From the NCBI RefSeq assembly GCF_017310035.1, contig NZ_CP022296.1, positions 1,116,001-1,180,000 on the forward strand: a DNA stretch of 64,000 nucleotides, in the 5' to 3' direction. Shown piece by piece: positions 48,157-54,820 of this stretch (position 1 is the stretch's first letter; the number at the start of each line of letters is the position of its first letter). The DNA comes from Nocardioides sp. S5. Lineage in GTDB: Bacteria > Actinomycetota > Actinomycetes > Propionibacteriales > Nocardioidaceae. The notes below the pieces were generated by a model that saw only the letters and a program-made list of their open reading frames with translations, had not been told where the DNA came from and did no database searches. The position numbers were made by a program, and so were the translations under genes.

Positions 48157-50880
48157 ATGCGCCCTCTTCAGGCACGTCTCGTCACCCTCTGCCAGCAGGT
48201 GCTGGCCCTGGGTGTCGTCCTCGTCGTCCTCACCCCGGCCTCTGGCGTGGTGTCGCTCGACATCGTCGGTGAGCACCCCTCGCAGACCGCGCCGGACGCC
48301 TCGGCCGCGCTGATGTCGGCCACCGTGCCGACCTCCGCGGTCACGCCCGAGGTCACCGAGGTGCCGCTGACCGGCGCAGCGGGCGGGTTCTCCGGTCTGA
48401 AGGGCCGTACGGTCGCCGGCAGCCCCACCGCGGCGCGGGTGCAGAGCACGCCGCAGCCCGTCACCGGCTTCGCGGCCATCGGCGTCACCTGGGAGCACGG
48501 GGAGGACCTGGAGGAGGACCAGATCTCGCTGAAGGTGCGCACCCGCACCGGCGAGGAGTGGAGCGCCTGGGAGGACCTCGAGTACCACGACGAGCACGGC
48601 CCCGACGCCGACAGCGCCGAGGGGCGCGCGTCGCGCCCGGGCACCGAGCCGATGTTCGTCGGCGACGTCGACGACGTCCAGGTCGAGGCGAGCACCGACG
48701 GCACGACGCTGCCCGACGACCTCTCGCTCGCGCTGGTCGACCCCGGCACGGCCCGGGGCAGCGAGACCGAGGCGCCGGCCCAGCAGTCGTCGCAGCAGGA
48801 GACCGGCGACGACCCCACGGCCGCCTACGAGCAGGACTTCGCAGAGCAGGACGAGCTGATGCAGTCCGAGGGCATCAGCCTGCGGGCAGCGTCCGCGAGG
48901 ACCGCCGCACAGCCCACGGTGTTCTCCCGCGCGCAGTGGGGCGCCGACGAGAGCATCCGCAACAAGAGCGCGCTGCGCTACGGCTCCATCAGCGCCGGCT
49001 TCGTGCACCACACCGTGAACGCCAACGACTACACCGAGGCGCAGGTCCCGGCGATCCTGCGCAGCATCTACGCCTACCACGTGAAGTCCCGCGGCTGGAG
49101 CGACATCGGCTACAACTTCCTCGTCGACCGCTTCGGTCGGATCTGGGAGGGCCGCTTCGGCGGCATCGACAAGCCGGTCGTCGGCGCCCACACGCTCAAC
49201 TACAACGACTACGCCTTCGCGATGTCGGCCATCGGCAACTTCGACACCGTGCAGCCGCCGGACGTGATGCTGCGGGCCTACGGCGCCCTGTTCGCCTGGA
49301 AGCTGTCCCTGCACGGCGTGAACCCCGCGTCGACGTCGCAGAAGGTCGGTCGCTCGACCTTCCCGGCCATCAACGGCCACCGTGACGCGGGGTCCACGGC
49401 GTGCCCGGGCCGCTACCTCTACGCCAAGCTCGCGGTCATCCGGCAGTACGCCAGCAGCGCGGCGCCGGTCACCCCGGTGCCCCCGACCGTGCAGCCCGTC
49501 GAGGTGTCCGCGCCTGCCCCGCAGAACAACCTCGACGCCTCGCCCTACCCCGATCTCGTAGTGCGCCGCGCCTCGGACGGCCGCGGCCTGGTGATCCCGA
49601 CGGGCGGCCTGACGTCGTTCCAGAAGCGGATCGTGGTCGGGAGGAGCGGCTGGGACAAGCGCTCCGACGTCCTGGTCTCGCCCGACCTCAGCGGCGACGG
49701 CCTGGCCGACCTGGTGACCGTCGACCGGTCCGGGATCGTGCGCGTCCGGGCCGGCAAGGGCAACGGGAAGTTCGGTGCCACCACCAAGAAGATGTCGCTG
49801 CGCGGCTACTCGCTCATCACCGCCGTCGGTGACATCAACGGTGACGGCCGCAACGACCTGGTCGCCCGCTTCAAGGGCCGCCTCACCACGCTCATGGCGA
49901 CCGGCCGCGGTGGCTTCGACCGCAAGATGACCCGCAAGGGATACGGCGACTACCGCCAGCTCATCGGCGCCGGTGACCTGAACCGCGACGGTCGTGCGGA
50001 CCTGCTGCTGCGCACGAAGAACCGGCTCTTCCTCCAGACCGGCTACGGCACCGGGCGCTTCGCCCCGCCGCAGCGCGTGGCCGGCTCGTGGCGCGGCTAC
50101 AACCGCCTCGTCGCCGGCGACTTCAACGGCGACGGCACCTCCGACCTCGTGGCCCGCACCAGCACCGGCAAGATGCTGATGCTCCCCGGACGCGGCGACG
50201 GGTCGTACGGCGCCGGGCGCGGACCGGCCTCGAACCTCAAGAGCATGCGCTGGATCACCGGCACCAACCTGGTCGGTGGCCAGGGTGCGGACCTGATCGG
50301 CGTGGCAGGCAAGCAGCTCGTGGTGGTCGCCAACAGGGACACCTTTGAGCTCGGTGCCCCGGTGGACACCGGTGTCTCCTTCGCCGGCCTCGACACGGTG
50401 CTCAACGCCGGCGACGTCGACCGCGACGGATTCGGCGACGTGGTCGGCCGCGACACCTCGGGCCAGCTGCTGCTCTTCGCGGGCAAGGGGACGGGCGCGC
50501 TCTCGGCGCCTCGCGTGCTGGGTCCCGGCTGGGGGAGCATCACCGGCCTGACCGCGGTCGGCGACGTGACCGGCGACGGCAACCCGGACCTCGTCGGCAC
50601 CACGGGCGGCACGCTCTCGCTGTGGCGCGGCGACGGGTTGGCCTTCGCTGCTGCGGTGCCGGTGAAGGGAGCCGTGCCGATGCCGGCCGGTCTGCCCTCG
50701 GACCTCTCGGGCTTCGACTGGGTGTTTGGCGTCCAGCCGATGACGCTGAAGGGCAAGAGCGACTACGTCGTGCGTGAGCGTGCCAGCGGCATGGTCTACG
50801 TCTACAGCGGTCGTCGCTCGGGCGTCTCGACCCCCCGGGTGCTGGGCGAGGGACTGGGGGCCTTCGACCTGGCCGGGTGA
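48157..50880 (+). CDS. Secreted PGRP-type N-acetylmuramoyl-L-alanine amidase with FG-GAP repeats
   Basis: 907 residues. An N-terminal signal/anchor (VLALGVVLVVLTPASGVVSL) and about 200 linker residues with a WSAWEDLEY motif precede a peptidoglycan-recognition/amidase domain at about 250-430: VFSRAQWGADESIR, the zinc histidines in FVHHTVNAND (about 285) and NGHRDAGSTACPG (about 407), and YNFLVDRFGRIWEGRFGG. From about 460 to the end come FG-GAP/VCBS-like repeats (DINGDGRNDLVAR, DLNRDGRADLLLR, DFNGDGTSDLVAR, DVDRDGFGDVVGR) forming a probable propeller. It should cut the amide between muramic acid and stem peptide at the wall. It resembles Rv3811, encoded next to glf in mycobacteria. Confidence 0.93.
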   Translation: MRPLQARLVTLCQQVLALGVVLVVLTPASGVVSLDIVGEHPSQTAPDASAALMSATVPTSAVTPEVTEVPLTGAAGGFSGLKGRTVAGSPTAARVQSTPQPVTGFAAIGVTWEHGEDLEEDQISLKVRTRTGEEWSAWEDLEYHDEHGPDADSAEGRASRPGTEPMFVGDVDDVQVEASTDGTTLPDDLSLALVDPGTARGSETEAPAQQSSQQETGDDPTAAYEQDFAEQDELMQSEGISLRAASARTAAQPTVFSRAQWGADESIRNKSALRYGSISAGFVHHTVNANDYTEAQVPAILRSIYAYHVKSRGWSDIGYNFLVDRFGRIWEGRFGGIDKPVVGAHTLNYNDYAFAMSAIGNFDTVQPPDVMLRAYGALFAWKLSLHGVNPASTSQKVGRSTFPAINGHRDAGSTACPGRYLYAKLAVIRQYASSAAPVTPVPPTVQPVEVSAPAPQNNLDASPYPDLVVRRASDGRGLVIPTGGLTSFQKRIVVGRSGWDKRSDVLVSPDLSGDGLADLVTVDRSGIVRVRAGKGNGKFGATTKKMSLRGYSLITAVGDINGDGRNDLVARFKGRLTTLMATGRGGFDRKMTRKGYGDYRQLIGAGDLNRDGRADLLLRTKNRLFLQTGYGTGRFAPPQRVAGSWRGYNRLVAGDFNGDGTSDLVARTSTGKMLMLPGRGDGSYGAGRGPASNLKSMRWITGTNLVGGQGADLIGVAGKQLVVVANRDTFELGAPVDTGVSFAGLDTVLNAGDVDRDGFGDVVGRDTSGQLLLFAGKGTGALSAPRVLGPGWGSITGLTAVGDVTGDGNPDLVGTTGGTLSLWRGDGLAFAAAVPVKGAVPMPAGLPSDLSGFDWVFGVQPMTLKGKSDYVVRERASGMVYVYSGRRSGVSTPRVLGEGLGAFDLAG

Positions 50881-50893
50881 GCGACCAGCGCAG

Positions 50894-51601
50894 TCAGGCC
50901 CGTGCGGTCGCGCGTTCGGCGGCGAAGACGTCGTCGAGGCGGTCCGGGTCGGGGTTGCGGACGAGGACCAGCGAGCCTCCCCTTCGGAGGGGCTCGGTGA
51001 GGGTGGCCATTCCTGGTGGGGAAGCCGGGTCGGCCACCGACAGAAGACGGCCGCCGTCGGTGAGTGCACTCCCGACGGCGGCCGTCAGGTCGTGCAGGGC
51101 GTCCTGGGTGAGGGCGTCGGTCGCGAGGTCGTCCCCGGTCGGCGGGTCCCAGGCGGTGAAGCCGTCGGGCTGCGACCAGATCTCGACCCCGACGTCGAGG
51201 ACGCCGGCCGGGAGCGGCTCGGCGAACCGGACGCCCAGCGGGCGCAGGCTGCACGCGAGCACCGGCAGCGCCGCGGCGCGGGATGCCCAGGCGTCCAGGC
51301 TGTCGGGGCCGCAGACCACCGCGTCGGGCTCGTCCGAGGTCGTCACCCTCAGCCCGACCGTCCAGGCCGCCCCGAGGAACACCGTCGAGAGCCAGTGCGA
51401 TGGCAGGTCGATGCGCAGCGACATCCCGCGCTCGAGGTCGGCCACGTCGACCAGCAGGCCGGACGCCTTGGCCACCCAGTTGGCGTACGTCGTCACCGAC
51501 AGCTCGACGCGCTCGTCGGTGGCGTGGTCGTAGAAGGTGACCAGGGGCCGGCCCGGGTCACGCCGCAGCTGGGCGCCGAGCACGTCGGCGAAGGTGGCCA
51601 C
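50894..51601 (-). CDS. TIGR03089 family protein (truncated adenylate-forming fold)
   Basis: 235 residues related to the N-terminal part of AMP-binding enzymes (GAQLRRDPGRPLVTFYD, ELSVTTYANWVAKASGLL, LPSHWLSTVFLGAAWTVGL). It lacks the nucleotide-binding loop and catalytic lysine of active ligases. Such proteins form the actinobacterial TIGR03089 family of unknown role. They occur beside LCP genes in mycobacteria (Rv3268, from memory). It starts at a GTG and converges on the amidase gene. Confidence 0.85.
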   Translation of the reverse strand: MATFADVLGAQLRRDPGRPLVTFYDHATDERVELSVTTYANWVAKASGLLVDVADLERGMSLRIDLPSHWLSTVFLGAAWTVGLRVTTSDEPDAVVCGPDSLDAWASRAAALPVLACSLRPLGVRFAEPLPAGVLDVGVEIWSQPDGFTAWDPPTGDDLATDALTQDALHDLTAAVGSALTDGGRLLSVADPASPPGMATLTEPLRRGGSLVLVRNPDPDRLDDVFAAERATARA

Positions 51602-51610
51602 GCAGCCGGC

Positions 51611-52351
51611 TCAGACCGCGTTGGGCTCGGGGGAGTCCATGTAGGGGTAGTCGGTCATGAAGGTGTCGAGGGCGGCACCGCTCAGGTCCGAGCAGTACTG
51701 CCACACGCCGACCGCCTTGGAGGGGTCGGTCTCGCCGACACCGCCGACGGACCAGTGGGTCAGGGCGACGTGCTGGCCGTCGGGGAAGGGCTCGCCGTCC
51801 TCGGACGTCCACGGCACGGCCTTGAACTTGTCGCGGTAGTTGGTGGTGCCCTCGAGCTTCGAGGCGATGCCGCGCAGCTGGTCCATCTTGTCCGCGTCGT
51901 CGGCGATGGTCTCGTCGTACCAGAGGACGGTGAAACCGTGCTCGAGGTTGTGCACGAGCTCACCGAGCTCGGGACGGTCCGAAGTGGTGTAGAGCTTGCG
52001 GTCCATGCTGTCCCACAGGTTCCAGTGGGTGCCGAAGGCAGGCGGGGAGTCCGGGTAGGTCATCGGCGTGCCGACGTCCACGTGGTCCTGGTTGCCCTCC
52101 GCAGGCTTCGTGGTGACCTCCTGGCACACCGAGGCCTCGGCGCCGATCTCGCTCAGCGAGTCGGATGAGAAGGCGCGCAGGTCGTACCAGTCCTTGACGG
52201 GCTTGAACGCGGCGGCGCCGACGATGAGCACGGCGACCAGCACGCACACGCCGACGATGGCCATGCCGCGCCGGTTCTCGGAGCGCGACTGCTGGGAACG
52301 GATGGAGTCGATGACCGCCTGACGGTCGGTCTTCTTTGCCTGCTTGGCCAC
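51611..52351 (-). CDS. DUF3105 membrane-anchored protein
   Basis: 246 residues from the GTG at 52351. A charged cytoplasmic N-terminus (KQAKKTDRQAVIDSIRSQQS) and one helix (GMAIVGVCVLVAVLIVGAAA) are followed by the external DUF3105 domain: YPDSPPAFGTHWNLWDS, ELVHNLEHGFTVLWYD, PWTSEDGEPFPDGQHVALTH and YCSDLSGAALDTFMTDYP. The conserved His/Asp residues hint at metal binding, but no function is established. It lies downstream of cofE on the same strand. Confidence 0.87.
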   Translation of the reverse strand: MAKQAKKTDRQAVIDSIRSQQSRSENRRGMAIVGVCVLVAVLIVGAAAFKPVKDWYDLRAFSSDSLSEIGAEASVCQEVTTKPAEGNQDHVDVGTPMTYPDSPPAFGTHWNLWDSMDRKLYTTSDRPELGELVHNLEHGFTVLWYDETIADDADKMDQLRGIASKLEGTTNYRDKFKAVPWTSEDGEPFPDGQHVALTHWSVGGVGETDPSKAVGVWQYCSDLSGAALDTFMTDYPYMDSPEPNAV

Positions 52352-52400
52352 GGTGCTCGGTGTCTCTCGGTCGGTGGACGACGGACTGCGCTGGCAGAGT

Positions 52401-53330
52401 CTACGTAGTGCGCGGTGATCCGTCGCACACGCCGTCGGATCCGTCCCGCTCCCAGTCCTCGATGCGCCACCCGTGGGCGAAGCAGACGGCCGAGACGGCG
52501 GTGCGGTCGGACGCGTCGGGGAGTCGCCCGATGGCCGCCGCGAGCTCGTCGGCGTCGGCGGGCGCACCGAAGGGTGCGCGGTCCGCGTCGTCCCCGACCA
52601 GGGCGCGTACGACCGCCTCGCGCGCACCCCAGCCGAAGAGGTCCGCCCCGTCGGGGCGCACCAGCGCGACGGCGCCGGTCCCGTCCTCGCCGGGCGCCAG
52701 CACCAGGTCGGCGCGGCCGCGCACCACGGCGAGCGGGCGGCCGGACAGCTTGCCCTGGGCCAGCTCGGCGGCGCCGGCGAGCTCGTCGGCGACTGCGGGG
52801 AGGGTGACGGCGAGGGGATTGCCGTGCGGGTCGGTGCGGCCCGCGAAGTCCTCGGCCACCACGAGGCCGGCGGCCCCGATGGCGAGGTCGGTCTGGCCCT
52901 CGCGCCAGGCCCGGCCGGCCGTGTCCGTGACGACGACGGCGACGTTGGCGCCGGCGCGGTCATGGATCTCGCGACGCAGTGCGCGGGCCGAGGCGTCGGG
53001 GTCCAGCGGCAGGAGCACGATGGAGCCCGCGGCGACGTTGGAGGCGTCGACGCCGGCCGCCGCCATGGTGAGGCCGAGGCGGTGCCGGACGATGCGGGTC
53101 GCGCCGCGACGGGCGACCAGGCGCACCGACTCCTCGTCGATGGCCTCCTCGCGCCCACCCCTGCGGGTGCGCCCCTCGGCCTTGCTCACCACCTTGCTGG
53201 TCACGCAGACCACGTCGCCGTCCGCGAGGTCCGCGCCCCCGTGGAGGACGCCGAGCAGCAGGCCGGCCAGGTCGTCGCCGGCCTGCACCTCGGGGAGGCC
53301 GTCCGGGGCCCAGACCTCGAGCCGGCTCAC
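52401..53330 (-). CDS. cofE: Coenzyme F420-0:L-glutamate ligase, stand-alone
   Basis: 309 residues of the CofE/FbiB-N family: GDVVCVTSKVVSKAEGR, VRLVARRGATRIVRHRLGL, GSIVLLPLDPDASARALR, VVVTDTAGRAWREGQTDLA and the GAAGLVVAEDFAGRTDPHG region. It adds gamma-glutamate to F420-0 using GTP. The nitroreductase-like second domain of mycobacterial FbiB is missing; instead there is a tail of about 70 residues (FAHGWRIEDWERDG near the end). The GTG start overlaps the cofD stop, so both are made together. Confidence 0.93.
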   Translation of the reverse strand: MSRLEVWAPDGLPEVQAGDDLAGLLLGVLHGGADLADGDVVCVTSKVVSKAEGRTRRGGREEAIDEESVRLVARRGATRIVRHRLGLTMAAAGVDASNVAAGSIVLLPLDPDASARALRREIHDRAGANVAVVVTDTAGRAWREGQTDLAIGAAGLVVAEDFAGRTDPHGNPLAVTLPAVADELAGAAELAQGKLSGRPLAVVRGRADLVLAPGEDGTGAVALVRPDGADLFGWGAREAVVRALVGDDADRAPFGAPADADELAAAIGRLPDASDRTAVSAVCFAHGWRIEDWERDGSDGVCDGSPRTT

Positions 53331-54382
53331 GCGCCTGCGTCCGGGCTGGCATCCGGCACGAGCGCGACGGCGGCCGCCGCCATCGCCGCGGTCGCGTCGT
53401 GATCGGTCATCATCAGCGGCACCGCGCGGGCTGCGATGCCGGCCTCCTCGAGCCGGGGGAGCTGGTCGGCGTCGCGGCTGTCGACCAGCCACCCGTCGAG
53501 GACGCCGCCGCGCGAGCGTGCGCCGTAGTGGATCCCGACGGCCGCCGCGCTGACCTCCACGCCGATGCTGGTGAGCATCTGCCGGGCCATGCCGTGCACG
53601 TGGGAGGGACCGACGATGGGGGACAGGCCCACGACCGGGGCGGCGGTGGCACGCACGGCGTCGCGGATCCCGGGGACGCCGAGGATCGTGCCGACCGACA
53701 CGACCGGGTTGGACGGCGGCAGCACCACGAGGTCGGCGCCCGCGATGGCGTCGAGCACGCCGGGGCCGGGTGTGGAGGAGTCCTGCCCCACGGCGAGGAC
53801 CGCCTCCGCGGGCACTTCGGCACGCAGCCGCACCCAGTACTCCTGGAAGTGCACGACGCGGCGCCCGCTGGCGCTGTCGGGGTCCGCGATCGCGACGTGC
53901 GTCTCCACCCGGTCGTCGCTCATCGGGAGGAGTCGCACGCGGTCACCGTGGAGCGGCTCGAGCCATCGGCGGCACAGCGCCTCGGTGACCTGCGAGAGGC
54001 CGAAGCCGGCCTCGAGCATCTGGGTGCGCACGAGGTGGGTGGCGATGTCGCGGTCGCCGAGGCCGAACCACGTCGGCTCCACGCCGTACGCCTCCAGCTC
54101 GGTCTTCGCGCTCCACGTCTCCTCGCTGCGGCCCCACCCGCGCTCGACGTCGATCCCCTCCCCGAGGGTGTACATCACCGTGTCGAGGTCGGGGCAGACC
54201 TTCAGCCCGTGGATCCACCAGTCGTCGGCGGTGTTGGCCACGACGGTGACCTGGGTGTCGGCGCTCCCGCCGGGCACGGCGCCGGTGCGCAGGCCGTGGA
54301 GCAGGCCCTGGACGAACCTCGCGCCGCCGACACCTCCCGAGAGGACGGTGACACGGCGGAGCGGTGACGGTGATGATGGCAT
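53327..54382 (-). CDS. cofD: 2-phospho-L-lactate (phosphoenolpyruvate) transferase of F420 synthesis
   Basis: 351 residues with the CofD/FbiA signatures VTVLSGGVGGARFVQGLLH, VVANTADDWWIHGLKVCPDL, DTVMYTLGEG, GFGLSQVTEALCRRW, LPMSDDRVETHVA and LPPSNPVVSVGTILGVPGIR. It joins the activated three-carbon acid to Fo to form (dehydro-)F420-0. The ATG at 54382 is divergent from whiB, matching the fbiA-whiB2 neighbourhood of mycobacteria. Confidence 0.96.
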   Translation of the reverse strand: MPSSPSPLRRVTVLSGGVGGARFVQGLLHGLRTGAVPGGSADTQVTVVANTADDWWIHGLKVCPDLDTVMYTLGEGIDVERGWGRSEETWSAKTELEAYGVEPTWFGLGDRDIATHLVRTQMLEAGFGLSQVTEALCRRWLEPLHGDRVRLLPMSDDRVETHVAIADPDSASGRRVVHFQEYWVRLRAEVPAEAVLAVGQDSSTPGPGVLDAIAGADLVVLPPSNPVVSVGTILGVPGIRDAVRATAAPVVGLSPIVGPSHVHGMARQMLTSIGVEVSAAAVGIHYGARSRGGVLDGWLVDSRDADQLPRLEEAGIAARAVPLMMTDHDATAAMAAAAVALVPDASPDAGA

Positions 54383-54426
54383 AGGAGCAGCCTGCCGGAA
54401 GGCGAACGGGTATATCAGATCCGGGC

Positions 54427-54455
54427 TTGACTTACGGGAACGACAGGCATGTAAT
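54427..54455 (+). promoter_or_regulatory. Near-consensus housekeeping promoter of the whiB gene
   Basis: TTGACT at 54427-54432 and TGTAAT at 54450-54455 match five of six bases each of the -35 and -10 consensus, separated by exactly 17 bases. The expected start of transcription lies about 45 bases before the whiB ATG. A GAAAGGG ribosome site is at 54491-54497. This is the clearest sigma-70-type promoter in the window. Confidence 0.75.
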
Positions 54456-54506
54456 TCCCACAGTGTCATTGGGTTGTTCGTAGCCGGGTCGAAAGGGCTT
54501 ACCACC

Positions 54507-54764
54507 ATGAGAGCAGAACTGTTTCTTCTCGAACCCGAGGGCGAAGAGCTCGGGTGGCAGGACCGCGCCCTGTGCGCGCAGACGGACCCCGAGGCGTTCT
54601 TCCCCGAGAAGGGTGGTTCGACCCGCGAGGCCAAGAAGGTGTGCCTGACGTGCGAGGTGCGTGACGACTGCCTCGAGTCCGCCCTGATGAACGACGAGCG
54701 CTTCGGGATCTGGGGCGGCCTGTCCGAGCGCGAGCGTCGCAAGCTGAAGAAGCGCGCGGTCTGA
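54507..54764 (+). CDS. whiB2: WhiB family iron-sulfur transcription factor, WhiB2/WhmD-like
   Basis: 85 residues with four cysteines at 23, 46, 49 and 55 (CAQTDPEAFFPEKGGSTREA, VCLTCEVRDDC) to hold a 4Fe-4S cluster. The GIWGG turn at 67-71 and the basic tail ERERRKLKKRAV are for DNA or sigma-factor contact. WhiB2/WhmD proteins control septation and cell division genes. Identity as WhiB2 is by sequence and by the neighbouring F420 and zincin/DUF3499 genes. Confidence 0.95.
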   Translation: MRAELFLLEPEGEELGWQDRALCAQTDPEAFFPEKGGSTREAKKVCLTCEVRDDCLESALMNDERFGIWGGLSERERRKLKKRAV

Positions 54765-54793
54765 CCGAGCGTCCCACGCCGTTTTCGGACGGT

Positions 54794-54820
54794 CCGGAGC
54801 GCCTCGCTAAGGTGCTCCGG
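54794..54820 (+). other. Hairpin between whiB and the glycosyltransferase start
   Basis: CCGGAGC at 54794-54800 pairs with GCTCCGG at 54814-54820; the last base is the first of the GTG start of the next gene. The ribosome-binding AAGG at 54809-54812 lies in the loop. The structure could end whiB transcription or mask initiation of the transferase. Confidence 0.45.

Noticed and set aside
48076..51069. A minus-strand open frame of nearly 1000 codons opposite the amidase gene
   Set aside because: The amidase on the plus strand has zinc motifs and repeats; the antisense product is low-complexity.
50894..51601. The TIGR03089 protein as a partner ligase for the adenylation/carrier system
   Set aside because: It lacks the nucleotide loop and catalytic lysine, and lies 47 kb away in a conserved neighbourhood of its own.
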